Shown here piece by piece: positions 7,973 through 15,485 of a stretch of DNA of 64,000 nt. This stretch comes from Actinomadura nitritigenes (lineage in GTDB: Bacteria > Actinomycetota > Actinomycetes > Streptosporangiales > Streptosporangiaceae). The position numbers and the translations under genes are program-made. Where the stretch lies: the NCBI RefSeq assembly GCF_017573545.1, contig NZ_JAGEOK010000045.1, positions 1 to 64,000 of the forward strand, in the 5' to 3' direction. Each line of letters starts with the position of its first letter. Position 1 is the stretch's first letter. The notes under the pieces were generated by a model. It ran no database searches. It was not told the DNA's origin and saw only the letters and a list, made by a program, of their open reading frames with translations.

Positions 7973-8125
7973 TCACTTCCCCCGCTTCCCGCCGCCCTTG
8001 CCGGGGTCCGCCGACGGCCTCGGCGCGAACAGCGCGCCGAGCAGGATGCCGAGCACCAGCGACACCGTCATGGCGCCCCCGATGATCAATGCCATCGATT
8101 CGAGGTGGTCCGGTGACGGCGTCAT
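7973..8125 (-). CDS. Small single-pass membrane protein
   Basis: The 50-residue product has one membrane helix (MALIIGGAMTVSLVLGILLGALF, roughly residues 11-33) and a short basic Lys/Gly-rich tail. The ATG at 8125 overlaps the TGA of the upstream anti-sigma-like gene as ATGA, so translation is probably coupled. A longer frame from 8188 exists but lies inside the upstream gene. No family is recognised. Its conserved-looking position suggests it belongs with the anti-sigma/WhiJ-like cluster. Confidence 0.65.
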   Translation of the reverse strand: MTPSPDHLESMALIIGGAMTVSLVLGILLGALFAPRPSADPGKGGGKRGK

Positions 8126-8598
8126 GCCGCCCCGCCAAGCTCGACCCGCACGATTTTTCCCTTTCCCGGTCTTTTCTCCACGGTCCATCCCCGGGAAAGG
8201 CAGGCCACCAAGGGCAACCCCCGCCCTCCGAGGTCGCCGAGCGCCGGATGGCGCATCTCCGGAAGCTCGTCACTCCCGTCCCATACCTCAATAACCGGAC
8301 AACTTCCGGAAAGGCGGCAAACAACCTTTATCGTGGGGTCGCCACCGACCCGCTCGGACGCCGTGATCGCATTGGTGACCAGCTCGGACACGACGAGCCG
8401 CGCCATGTAGTCGTCGCCCAGCTCCCAATGCGCCCACGCCACCGAGACGAGCTGCCGCGCCTCCCGCGCCGCCTCCGGAATCGGTTTGAGACAGCACTCG
8501 AAAGCGTCCGCCAAGCCGTCCACTTCCCGATCACCGCCCTTTCTCTGAATCTTCCGAGTTCCACTCCAAGAGTGAATGCCCCGGGCTACCTTGGCCAT
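8122..8598 (-). CDS. ATP-binding protein, anti-sigma factor-type HATPase
   Basis: A GHKL/HATPase fold of the RsbW/SpoIIAB type, 158 residues. The N-box ELVTNAITAS is near residue 70, a G1-like WDGSDELPE near 105 and the G2 motif GGRGLPLV near 122. Such proteins bind sigma or anti-anti-sigma partners; in streptomycetes they are found beside WhiJ/BldB-like genes. Here it diverges from an XRE-DUF5753 gene with only 43 bases between annotated starts, so the true start may be an internal GTG near residue 26. The small membrane protein gene is coupled downstream. Confidence 0.8.
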   Translation of the reverse strand: MAKVARGIHSWSGTRKIQRKGGDREVDGLADAFECCLKPIPEAAREARQLVSVAWAHWELGDDYMARLVVSELVTNAITASERVGGDPTIKVVCRLSGSCPVIEVWDGSDELPEMRHPALGDLGGRGLPLVACLSRGWTVEKRPGKGKIVRVELGGAA

Positions 8599-8641
8599 GG
8601 ATCCGCAGACATCGGATACAAGATCGGAAATGGGAGGCGCG

Positions 8642-9451
8642 ATGCTGCGCAGGGAAACGCTCGAACCACGATCGTCAATGTGGGACTTCCTGGCCTCCTA
8701 CCTGCACTTTCTTCGTACGAAGCACGGCTACTCGTGCGCCTACGTAGGAGAGGTCGCGGGTGCTGCCCGGCAGACTGTCTCCCATTGGGAGAGCGGTTAC
8801 CGCAAGCCCGACGAGAGGCAGGTCGATCTGCTCGACGACCTCTACGGCACCGGCAAGCTGCTCGCGACCCTGCTCTACTGGGCCAAAGCGGGACACGAGG
8901 CCAACTGGTACGAGGAGCAGGTGGCGCTGGAAGCCGTCGCCGAGGAGATCCGCATCTACGAGTCCGGCCTGGTGCCCGGCATCTTCCAGAACGAGGACTA
9001 CGCCCGGACGCTCTTCACCCTGGGTGGCTCCACGGACGTCGAGAAGGACGTCCGGGAACGCATGGCGCGGAAGGCCGTCCTGAGCCGCGCCAAACCGCCT
9101 CGCATTTGGGCGCTTCTCGATGAGAACGTCGTCGATCGCGTGGTCGGCGGCAGCGATGTCATGCGCGAGCAGCTCGCCTACCTGATCGAGCTCTCTCTTA
9201 TGCCGAACGTCGTCATCAACATCATCCCCCGATCCGTCGGCTACCACAGCGGGCTACGAGGATCGTTCAAGATCCTCACGGTGGGTCGTGAGATCTTGGC
9301 CTACACGGAAGCCGCGGCGGGTGGCAGACTCATGCGGGACCCCAATGAGACCGAGCGGATGAGGGTTCGGCACGATCTGCTCGGAGCCGACGCCCTATCG
9401 CGCCAGGCTTCGCGTGATCGCCTGAGGCAACTACAGGAGTCGATGGGATGA
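8642..9451 (+). CDS. XRE-family regulator with DUF5753 (WhiJ-like)
   Basis: The 269-residue product has an N-terminal XRE helix-turn-helix (about 15-70; YVGEVAGAARQTVSHWESGYRKPD) followed by the DUF5753 domain (EAVAEEIRIYESGLVPGIFQNEDYARTL to the end). This is the architecture of WhiJ and related developmental regulators of Streptomyces, which act with small DUF397 (BldB-like) partners. The ATG at 8642 has GGAGG five bases upstream; a longer frame from 8576 lacks such a site. The DUF397 gene overlaps its stop codon. Confidence 0.9.
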   Translation: MLRRETLEPRSSMWDFLASYLHFLRTKHGYSCAYVGEVAGAARQTVSHWESGYRKPDERQVDLLDDLYGTGKLLATLLYWAKAGHEANWYEEQVALEAVAEEIRIYESGLVPGIFQNEDYARTLFTLGGSTDVEKDVRERMARKAVLSRAKPPRIWALLDENVVDRVVGGSDVMREQLAYLIELSLMPNVVINIIPRSVGYHSGLRGSFKILTVGREILAYTEAAAGGRLMRDPNETERMRVRHDLLGADALSRQASRDRLRQLQESMG

Positions 9452-9639
9452 CCCAGTGGCGCAAATCCAGCTATAGCTCGGGAGACTCGGGAACGGACTG
9501 CGTTGAACTTGCCGCGCTGGAGGCGGGCGTCGGTGTGCGCGACAGCAAGGACGCGGACGGCGGGCACGTCACGCTGGACCGAGCGTCTTTCGCCATGCTC
9601 CTCGTCCGAGCCAAGTCAGGTGCCCTGGACCTCCGGTAG
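9448..9639 (+). CDS. DUF397 domain protein (BldB-like partner of the XRE regulator)
   Basis: The 63-residue DUF397 protein has the signature WRKSSYSSG, then DCVELA, VRDSKD and a final FAMLLVRAKSG segment. It starts at an ATG overlapping the XRE gene's TGA (ATGA), so the two are translationally coupled. In Streptomyces such DUF397 proteins act as partners of WhiJ-type DNA-binding proteins. Confidence 0.92.
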   Translation: MTQWRKSSYSSGDSGTDCVELAALEAGVGVRDSKDADGGHVTLDRASFAMLLVRAKSGALDLR

Positions 9640-9694
9640 GCCGACTCGGCCCTGACTGTGGAACGTCATCCGACGAAGCATCGGAGGCCGTGGC

Positions 9695-9892
9695 ATGACC
9701 GCTCTGCGGTGGCGGAAGTCGAGTTATAGCGGCGGCACTTCGGGCTCCGACTGCGTCGAGGTGGCCGCGCTAGATGGGGTCGTCGGGATGCGGGACAGCA
9801 AGGACCCGGACGGCGGGCACGTCGCCGTCGATCGGGCGTCCTTCGCCGCTCTCCTCAGCCGTATCCGCAGCGGCGCTCTCGATCTGGCGTGA
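9695..9892 (+). CDS. Second DUF397 domain protein
   Basis: The 65-residue product is a close paralogue of the preceding protein (WRKSSYSGG, DCVEVA, MRDSKDPDGGHV, FAALLSRIRSGALDL). The tandem pair indicates a local duplication. It is 55 bases downstream with its own ribosome site (GGAGG near 9681). Its stop codon lies only 9 bases before the CTAG that bounds the inserted element. Confidence 0.92.
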   Translation: MTALRWRKSSYSGGTSGSDCVEVAALDGVVGMRDSKDPDGGHVAVDRASFAALLSRIRSGALDLA

Positions 9893-9905
9893 CCTCCGGG
9901 GCTAG

Positions 9906-9923
9906 GCCGTGTCTGACAAATGG
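9906..9923 (+). repeat. Left terminal inverted repeat of the IS-type unit
   Basis: GCCGTGTCTGACAAATGG matches the inverse of the right end at 12098-12115 perfectly over the outer 11 bases and loosely beyond. Confidence 0.7.
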
Positions 9924-9944
9924 CCTTCGAGGATTCGGCTCGTC

Positions 9945-10646
9945 CTAGTGGGCGAGGTGCTGGAGCCAGTCGCGCAGGAGTGCGGTCTCGACGGGGCGGA
10001 GCGGGACGGTGGCCGGATCCGCTTCGCTGAGGGTCGCATCGAGCGCGAGGGCGCGAGCGGCGAGGGTGGGCTCTGGGGCTGGGCTCGTGTCGGTGGTCAG
10101 GGCGTTGATGAGTGCTTCCCGCATGCGTGGTGAGACCTCCGGGTCGCGGTCGTTCTCAGGGATACCGATCAGGGAGAGCGTGACGCCCGTCACCCCCGCC
10201 AAGAAGAGGTGGGCGGCAAGGACGGGCGGTACCCGTAGGCGGCCGTCGGAGGCGGCGCGGCCGAGGAACGTCATGAGGAGTTCCTGAGCCTCCCGCGCGG
10301 CAGGTGGGCGCCGGCCGGGGCGGTCGGTGCCGTACATCAGCAGGTAGAAGGCGGAGTGCTTCAGACCGAAGTCGACATGCATGTCCCATCCGCGGCGCAT
10401 GTCGTCAACCGGGTCGCCGCTCGACGACAAGGTCTGCTTCTGGGCCAGGTAAAGGTCGAAGGCGTGGATGGCCAGGGCCGAGAGGAGTCCGTCCTTGTCG
10501 CCGAAGAGCTGGTAGAGGGAGGCGGCTCGGATGCCTGCCGCCGCTGCGACGGCGCGTGTCGAGAGCGCCTGAACGCCCCCCCGTTCCAAGAGCTCGGCTG
10601 CGACTTCCAGGATCTGCCGGCGACTGCGGGTCTTCGCATCATCCAC
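9945..10646 (-). CDS. TetR/AcrR family transcriptional regulator (passenger)
   Basis: A 233-residue TetR protein with helix-turn-helix LSTRAVAAAAGIRAASLYQLF (about 29-49) and a helical C-terminal domain containing HSAFYLLMYG, as in TetR_C_13-like regulators. It diverges from the aldo/keto reductase gene. The GTATCACTG/CAGCGATAC inverted repeat between them is its likely operator. Its stop codon lies only 39 bases from the left end of the IS-type unit, so both genes appear to be cargo. Its base composition is slightly less GC-extreme than that of its neighbours, which would fit transfer. Confidence 0.88.
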   Translation of the reverse strand: MDDAKTRSRRQILEVAAELLERGGVQALSTRAVAAAAGIRAASLYQLFGDKDGLLSALAIHAFDLYLAQKQTLSSSGDPVDDMRRGWDMHVDFGLKHSAFYLLMYGTDRPGRRPPAAREAQELLMTFLGRAASDGRLRVPPVLAAHLFLAGVTGVTLSLIGIPENDRDPEVSPRMREALINALTTDTSPAPEPTLAARALALDATLSEADPATVPLRPVETALLRDWLQHLAH

Positions 10647-10670
10647 GGTTGCAATGCTACGGCATAAGGC

Positions 10671-10718
10671 GTATCACTGGTTCGATCAGCGATACGGGAA
10701 ATACCGTCGCAGTGATAC
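10671..10718. promoter_or_regulatory. Operator region between tetR and the aldo/keto reductase gene
   Basis: GTATCACTG (10671-10679) and CAGCGATAC (10687-10695) form an inverted repeat matching at 8 of 9 positions with a 7-base spacer. A third half-site, CAGTGATAC (10710-10718), is an exact inverse of the first and lies just before the ribosome site CAGGAGAGG. This is the expected target of the divergent TetR protein. Confidence 0.65.
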
Positions 10719-10732
10719 GGCAGGAGAGGTCG

Positions 10733-11611
10733 ATGAATCGTGTGGGATACGGCGCCATGCAGCTTGCGGGCCCTAAGGTCTGGGGATTCCCGGACGACCC
10801 GGAGGCGGCGCGGCGGGTGTTGCGCCTGGCTGTCGAGCTGGGCGTGACCTTCTTCGACACCGCGAACGCCTACGGGCCACGAACGGTAAACCAGCTGATC
10901 GGGCAGGCGCTCGGACCGATCCCCGAGGGCGTGATCGTGGGCAACAAGGTCGGCGCAGAGCGCGGCCCGGACAAGTCATGGCTTGTCGACGGCCGCCCGG
11001 AGACGGTCCGGCGGCAGGTCCACGAGGCACTGACCGACATGGGAACGGAGGCGAGCGAGCTGACCTACCTCCGACTCGTCGGTGACACCCCCGGCGCACA
11101 CCAGGACGTGCCGCTGGAGGAATCGCTCGGCGCACTCGTCCAGCTGCGAGACCAGGGACTGATCCGCCGCATCGGCCTCTCCGGCGCGTCCCCGCAGATG
11201 CTGGCCCGCGCCCAGCGGATGACCCCCATCGCGGCGGTGCAGAACCGCTTCAACCTGCTTGACCGCAGCGGCGTCCAGGTCCTCGCCGACTGCGAGACCC
11301 AGGGCATCCTCTTCATCCCCTACTTCCCGCTGGCCGCCGGACGGCTCAGCGACCACCAAGAGCTGACCGGCCCGGCAGAGCGCCTAGGTGCCACACCTGC
11401 CCAGATCGCACTGGCCTGGCTGCTGCGCCGTTCGCCCTCCATGGTCGTCATCCCCGGCACGAGCAGTACCGACCACCTGCGGTCCAACATCGCAGCTTCC
11501 GAAGTTGCCGAACAATTGACCGACACCGAGGTCGCGCGCCTGACCGGACTCGTCGACGAGTCGCAAGCGGTCCTCGGCCAGCCCACGCCCCCCGCTCATG
11601 GCCACCGCTGA
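10733..11611 (+). CDS. Aldo/keto reductase (passenger gene), catalytic His apparently replaced
   Basis: A 292-residue AKR-fold (TIM barrel) protein. FFDTANAYG supplies the conserved Asp and Tyr near residues 40-48 and GNKVG the Lys. The usual catalytic His in the YLH motif is replaced: the sequence reads TYLRLVGD. The C-terminal cofactor segment (VVIPGTSSTDHLRSNI) is intact. It may therefore have altered activity. The ATG at 10733 follows a good ribosome site and the TetR operator. It is carried inside the CTAG-bounded unit. Confidence 0.85.
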   Translation: MNRVGYGAMQLAGPKVWGFPDDPEAARRVLRLAVELGVTFFDTANAYGPRTVNQLIGQALGPIPEGVIVGNKVGAERGPDKSWLVDGRPETVRRQVHEALTDMGTEASELTYLRLVGDTPGAHQDVPLEESLGALVQLRDQGLIRRIGLSGASPQMLARAQRMTPIAAVQNRFNLLDRSGVQVLADCETQGILFIPYFPLAAGRLSDHQELTGPAERLGATPAQIALAWLLRRSPSMVVIPGTSSTDHLRSNIAASEVAEQLTDTEVARLTGLVDESQAVLGQPTPPAHGHR

Positions 11612-11639
11612 AAGGGCCCCGGGGATGTCGCTATCGGCC

Positions 11640-11676
11640 TCGGCCGCATCTGACGAATGATCTTCGGGGTTCTGTG
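11640..11676 (+). repeat. Second IS left-end-like sequence
   Basis: This segment (GGCCGCATCTGACGAATG, then ATCTTCGGGGTTC) resembles the left end at 9906-9940 (GCCGTGTCTGACAAATG, then GCCTTCGAGGATTC) with scattered mismatches. It directly precedes the transposase remnant. It looks like the original, decayed left end of the IS copy that supplied the transposase fragment. Confidence 0.5.
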
Positions 11677-12098
11677 ACGGCGCCCATATCGCCTTTCGGG
11701 ATGATGCATGTCGTGGCGATTCGGGGAGAGTTGACGGATGCGGCTGCGTCCCGCGTGCGGGCAAGGGACGGCCCCGCACCCGCCCGGACAGGATCCTGGC
11801 CGACAAGGCGTACTCGTCCCGGGCCATCCGAGCCTGGTGCCGGCGCCACGCCGTCACGGCCACCATTCCCGAACGGCGGGACCAGCAGGCCAACCGGCTC
11901 CGCCAGGGCTCCCGCGGGGGCCGCCCGCCCGCCTTCGACGCACAGGCGTACAAGCAGCGCAACGTCGTGGAACGCTGCTTCAACCGGCTCAAACAGTTCC
12001 GCGCCGTCGCCACCCGCTTCGACAAGCTCGCCGTCCGTTACCGGGCCGGACTCGAAATCGCCTCACTCATCCTCTGGCTCCGCCAACCAGCAAAGTGA
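11661..12098 (+). pseudogene. Truncated IS5-type transposase (C-terminal half)
   Basis: The frame ending at the TGA 12096-12098 reads GKGRPRTRPDRILADKAYSS, then RRHAVTATIPERRDQQ, then YKQRNVVERCFNRLK and RFDKLAVRYRAGL. These are typical of the C-terminal half of IS5-family DDE transposases, including the Y-R-E-K signature with the final catalytic Glu. The upstream part (11661-11735) has no start codon and does not contain the first catalytic Asp region, so about half the protein is missing. It ends 7 bases before the right terminal inverted repeat, as expected for such an element. Confidence 0.8.
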
Positions 12099-12115
12099 TC
12101 ATTATCAGACACGGC
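12098..12115 (-). repeat. Right terminal inverted repeat of the IS-type unit
   Basis: The end TCAGACACGGC is the exact inverse of GCCGTGTCTGA at the left end. It is followed by CTAG, whose TAG on the minus strand is the stop codon of the lipoprotein gene. Confidence 0.7.
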
Positions 12116-12490
12116 CTAGTGGCACCACAGCTTGATGGCCTTGATCGCCTGCTCGGTCTCCGCCAGGGAGATCTCCCGGGAGCCGGAGAGTTCTGCCCTC
12201 GCGAACTCGAGGAGCGATGACCCGTACGTGGGGCCGCCCATGATGCCCTTGCAGATCCGGTTGGCGTGGTCCATGGCCCGTTCCTCGTCGCGGCCGAGAC
12301 CGGGGTCGATCTGCGAGGCGATGGCCAGGTAGGGCCGCTTCTGCTCCGCCGTCGGCTCGGGCACGCTGCCCACCGAGCTGGTCGTCTGCACGGCCGCTGA
12401 AGCGGGGCCGTCGTCGCTCTCACCACCGCAGCCGGCGGAGAGCAACGCCATCACCACAGCCGCGCCAATGCGGCCTCCCTTGGCAACCAT
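12116..12490 (-). CDS. Lipoprotein, DUF732-like
   Basis: A 124-residue lipoprotein. A lysine-bearing n-region and hydrophobic core (GRIGAAVVMALLSAGC) end in a lipobox Cys near residue 22. The mature part has AMDHANRICKGI and a C-terminal AIKAIKLWC, resembling DUF732 proteins of actinomycetes with two conserved cysteines. I chose the ATG at 12490, since a longer frame from 12538 puts a long charged leader before the signal peptide. The IS-type unit inserted exactly at the stop codon; the duplicated CTAG preserves the TAG. Confidence 0.7.
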   Translation of the reverse strand: MVAKGGRIGAAVVMALLSAGCGGESDDGPASAAVQTTSSVGSVPEPTAEQKRPYLAIASQIDPGLGRDEERAMDHANRICKGIMGGPTYGSSLLEFARAELSGSREISLAETEQAIKAIKLWCH

Positions 12491-12607
12491 GGGCCGTACT
12501 GTAGGGCGCCACGTGCGGCCAAGGGCGCGAAAGAACATGGTCGACGCGGGTCGAGAGGGAACGCGGGTTCCTTGCTCGGTGGCCGGCTCGGGCGCATGCT
12601 CGTGGGC

Positions 12608-13048
12608 ATGTCTGAGGTGCCCTCTCGTTTGTCCGCCGTGACGCTCGGCGCTCGGGACATGGCCGGGTTGCGCCGGTTCTATCGGGATCTGGGGTGGGAG
12701 GAGCTCCCGGCGAGCGACGACAACTGGGCGGGCTTCCTGCTCGGCGGGGTGCTGCTCACGCTGTATCCCGCGGATCTTCTGGCGGCGGAGGCGGCGGGCG
12801 GTGCTCCGGCGCCCGCCGGGTGGTCGGGGATCACGCTGATCTGCAACGTCGACCGTCGTGAGCAGGTGGATCCCGCGTTCGCGGCGGCGGTGGCGGCCGG
12901 AGCCACGGTGGTGGCGGAACCGGTGGACCGGTCCTGGGGCGGTCGCTCCGCGTACTTCGCCGACCCGGAGGGCAACCGCTGGGAGATCGCCTGGGCGCCG
13001 GGCACGCGCTTCGACGCCCGCGGCGCGCTGATCGGCCTGGACGGCTGA
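12608..13048 (+). CDS. VOC family protein (glyoxalase/bleomycin resistance-like)
   Basis: The 146-residue product shows two beta-alpha-beta-beta-beta halves of the vicinal oxygen chelate fold: VTLGARDMAGLRRFYRDLGWEE at the N terminus and YFADPEGNRWEIAW near residue 125. The typical metal-ligand Glu near the C terminus is present. The ATG at 12608 starts the family's normal N terminus. Function (lyase, dioxygenase or binding protein) cannot be told. Confidence 0.85.
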   Translation: MSEVPSRLSAVTLGARDMAGLRRFYRDLGWEELPASDDNWAGFLLGGVLLTLYPADLLAAEAAGGAPAPAGWSGITLICNVDRREQVDPAFAAAVAAGATVVAEPVDRSWGGRSAYFADPEGNRWEIAWAPGTRFDARGALIGLDG

Positions 13049-13118
13049 GACGGGGCGGGGTCTCGGAGAGCGGGACCTCGAAGGGCCGGCGCGAGCCGGT
13101 GGCGCAGACTCGGGCGCT

Positions 13119-13649
13119 ATGGGTGCGCAGCGGAGCGAGTGGACCGATCGGCAGGAGATCCATGACGTCGTCCTGCGATACTGCCGCGGGATCGACCGGT
13201 TGGACTTCGAGCTCGTCCGGTCGGCCTACCATCCGGACGCCGTCGACCATCACACCGGCTTCGACGGGTCCGTGGAGGAGTACCTCGCCTGGGTCGAGCC
13301 GAAGCTGCGCGCCCGGCGCGGCGGGACGATGCACATCGTCGCGAACCACCTGGTCGAGCTGCTCGGCGACACCGCGGTAAGCGAGACGTACGGGACGTCG
13401 GTCCACTGGGGCGAGCCGGCCGGCGACGCGCGGGCGAACTTCACCAGCGGCGTGCGGTTCGTCGACCACATGGCGTGGCGGGACGGGCGGTGGGCGATCG
13501 CCGAGCGGTGGGCCGTCCGGGAGTGGACGAGGTCCGACGCGGGACGGCTCATGCCGAAGGAGGCGGCGGGCCCGTCGGGCACCAGGGACGGCGACGACCC
13601 TCTCATCCGGCTCCAGCGGAGCCTGCGCGGGACGGAGGCGGGCGCGTGA
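13119..13649 (+). CDS. Nuclear transport factor 2 / SnoaL-like family protein
   Basis: A 176-residue SnoaL-4-type protein with the N-terminal helix IHDVVLRYCRGIDRLDFELVR, the AYHPDAVDHH motif near residue 42 and ARANFTSGVRFVDHMAWRDGRWAI near the end. Members are cyclases, dehydratases or hydratases, often for steroids or polyketides. The stop codon overlaps the GTG of the F420-dependent oxidoreductase gene, so the two probably act in the same pathway. Confidence 0.82.
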   Translation: MGAQRSEWTDRQEIHDVVLRYCRGIDRLDFELVRSAYHPDAVDHHTGFDGSVEEYLAWVEPKLRARRGGTMHIVANHLVELLGDTAVSETYGTSVHWGEPAGDARANFTSGVRFVDHMAWRDGRWAIAERWAVREWTRSDAGRLMPKEAAGPSGTRDGDDPLIRLQRSLRGTEAGA

Positions 13650-14515
13650 AGGTGGGGATCAGCTCGCCGATCGTGGCGCTGGCGGGGCGGCGTCCGGCAT
13701 GGGAGGCCGCGGCCGGGACGGCCGAGCTCGTCCGGGTGGCGCAGGCCGCCGACCGGCTGGGGTACGCGTTCATGACCTGCCCCGACCACGTGGCCGTTCC
13801 GCCGGGGCTGCCGCGCGGGGAGCGCTTCTACGATCCGCTGGCGACGTTCTCGTTCCTGGCGGGGCTGACCACCCGGCTGCGGTTCCTGCCGTACGTGCTG
13901 GTGCTGCCCTTCTACCATCCGCTGGAGATCGCCAAGCGGTACGGGACGCTCGACCACCTCAGCGGCGGGCGGCTGGTCCTGGGGCTCGGGGTCGGGAACC
14001 TGAAGGAGGAGTTCGACCTGCTCGGCGCTCCCTTCGACGACCGCGGGCCGCGCGCCGACGACGCCCTAGCGGCGCTGCGGGCGGCGCTGTCCGGACGGAC
14101 GGTGTCGTACGAGGGGCCGTACTACGCGTTCGAGGACATGGTGATCGACCCGCACGCCGTGCAGGAGCGGGTGCCGCTGTGGATCGGCGGGCACAGCGAG
14201 CGGGCCCTGCGCCGCGCCGTCACGCTCGGCGACGGCTGGGCGCCCGCGCCGCAGTCGTTCCGCGGGCCGACACCGGAGCTGATGCGGGAGATGCTCGACC
14301 GGCACGACCTGCCCGAAGGGTTCGACGTCGTCTTCACCCCGGGCGAGCGGCTCGACGCCGTCAACGATCCCGGACGGGCCCGCGAGGTGATCGCCACGGC
14401 GGAGGAGGCGGGCGCGACGCAGGTCAACCTGACGGTGCGGCACGAGTCCCTCGCGCATTACCTGGAGCAGCTAAGGGCGTTCGCGGAGACGGCCGGGCTC
14501 GACCGCGAGGCGTGA
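13646..14515 (+). CDS. LLM class F420-dependent oxidoreductase
   Basis: A 289-residue luciferase-like TIM-barrel protein of the F420-dependent group: YAFMTCPDHVAVPPG near residue 42, PLATFSFLAGLTTRLRFLP, then LSGGRLVLGLGVGNLKEEF near 108 and PLWIGGHSERALRRA. It uses deazaflavin F420 for hydride transfer to an unknown substrate. The GTG start at 13646 overlaps the preceding stop (GTGA), so a two-gene operon with the SnoaL-like gene is likely. Confidence 0.9.
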   Translation: MKVGISSPIVALAGRRPAWEAAAGTAELVRVAQAADRLGYAFMTCPDHVAVPPGLPRGERFYDPLATFSFLAGLTTRLRFLPYVLVLPFYHPLEIAKRYGTLDHLSGGRLVLGLGVGNLKEEFDLLGAPFDDRGPRADDALAALRAALSGRTVSYEGPYYAFEDMVIDPHAVQERVPLWIGGHSERALRRAVTLGDGWAPAPQSFRGPTPELMREMLDRHDLPEGFDVVFTPGERLDAVNDPGRAREVIATAEEAGATQVNLTVRHESLAHYLEQLRAFAETAGLDREA

Positions 14516-14614
14516 GCGGGCGGACCCGGAAGCCCGGAGACATGGGGCCTCCCGGAGGCGGCGGAACCGTCCGATGATCTGTCCGGCGCATCCCTCGGAG
14601 AGCGGAGTCCCCCC

Positions 14615-15436
14615 ATGCGACGGCGCATCGCCTGCACCCTGGCCCTCGCCGGACTGGCCCTCGCCGCCACCCCGGCCGCTTCGGCGGCGGAGACGTGGCA
14701 GCAGACCTCCCGGCAGACCTACTACCTCCTCGACGCCCTGCAGCGGTCCCAGGGCATCGCCACCGACGGCACCACCTGGTACTTCTCGTGGAAGCTGGGG
14801 CTCAGCCGGGTCACCCTGGACGGCCGGACGGTGCTGGCGACGAACGCGCTCGCGATCCCCGCGCAGCTCTCCGCGCTCGGCGCGAACCACATCGGCGACA
14901 TCGACTACCACGACGGCAAGATCTACGCCCCGATCGAGGACGGCACCGACTACCGGCACCCCTACATCGCGCTCTATGACGCCGCCACGCTGACGTACAC
15001 CGGCACCGCGTACGCGCTGCCGCTCAGCGTGCAGCCGGACGGTGCGCCCTGGGTCGCCGTGGACGCGGCCCGCGGCTACGTCTATTCGTCCGCCTACGAC
15101 CCGACTCCTGCGCTGAACGTCTACAGCCTCACGGACCTGCACCTGGTGAAGACCGTCCCGTTGAGCACGACCATCGGCAGCATCCAGGGCGCCAAGATCT
15201 ACGAGGGCGACCTCTACGCGTCCTCGAACAACGACGCCAAGTCCATCTACCGGATCGACCCCGACACCGGCCAGGTCACCGACGTCTTCGACCGCGCGTC
15301 CTCGCTGCCCTCCGGCTCGGAGACCGAGGGGCTCGCGTTCCTCCCGACCTCGGACGGCGCGCAGATGCACGCCCTGGACGCCGTCTCCGGAAGGCTCGCG
15401 ACGTACCTCTACAACTACCGCCAGACCACGTCCTGA
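14615..15436 (+). CDS. Secreted beta-propeller-like protein of unknown function
   Basis: The 273-residue product has a clear Sec signal peptide (basic MRRR, hydrophobic LALAGLALAATPAA, cleavage after ASA near residue 24). The mature protein has repeated blade-like elements (GIATDGTTWYFSW, HIGDIDYHDGKIYAPIED, GAKIYEGDLYASSNNDAKSIYRID), suggesting a beta-propeller domain exported to the cell surface or medium. No catalytic motif is recognised. A bidirectional terminator follows. Confidence 0.75.
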   Translation: MRRRIACTLALAGLALAATPAASAAETWQQTSRQTYYLLDALQRSQGIATDGTTWYFSWKLGLSRVTLDGRTVLATNALAIPAQLSALGANHIGDIDYHDGKIYAPIEDGTDYRHPYIALYDAATLTYTGTAYALPLSVQPDGAPWVAVDAARGYVYSSAYDPTPALNVYSLTDLHLVKTVPLSTTIGSIQGAKIYEGDLYASSNNDAKSIYRIDPDTGQVTDVFDRASSLPSGSETEGLAFLPTSDGAQMHALDAVSGRLATYLYNYRQTTS

Positions 15437-15445
15437 CCGCCCCCT

Positions 15446-15475
15446 GGCCCCGCCGCCGGGAAAGGCGGCGGGGCC
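15446..15475. terminator. Bidirectional hairpin terminator
   Basis: Perfect 12-bp arms GGCCCCGCCGCC and GGCGGCGGGGCC with loop GGGAAA lie between two convergent genes, 9 and 10 bases from the respective stops. Confidence 0.8.
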
Positions 15476-15485
15476 GACGCGTTCG

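Larger units (their letters stand above)
9902..12119. mobile_element. IS5-type-ended unit carrying tetR and an aldo/keto reductase gene
   Basis: A 2,210-base segment (9906-12115) begins with GCCGTGTCTGA and ends with its exact inverse TCAGACACGGC. It is flanked on both sides by CTAG (9902-9905 and 12116-12119). Four-base YTAR/CTAG duplications are typical of IS5-family insertions. Inside are a tetR gene, an aldo/keto reductase gene and the C-terminal half of an IS5-type transposase near the right end. Without the segment, the DUF397 gene and the lipoprotein gene would be convergent with stops about 10 bases apart. The element has no complete transposase, so it is probably immobile by itself. 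Because CTAG is palindromic, the exact edge is uncertain by a few bases. Confidence 0.7.

Noticed and set aside
11384..12025. Minus-strand 213-codon frame over the AKR end and transposase remnant
   Set aside because: Antisense to the AKR 3' end and the transposase frame, with no recognisable domain.
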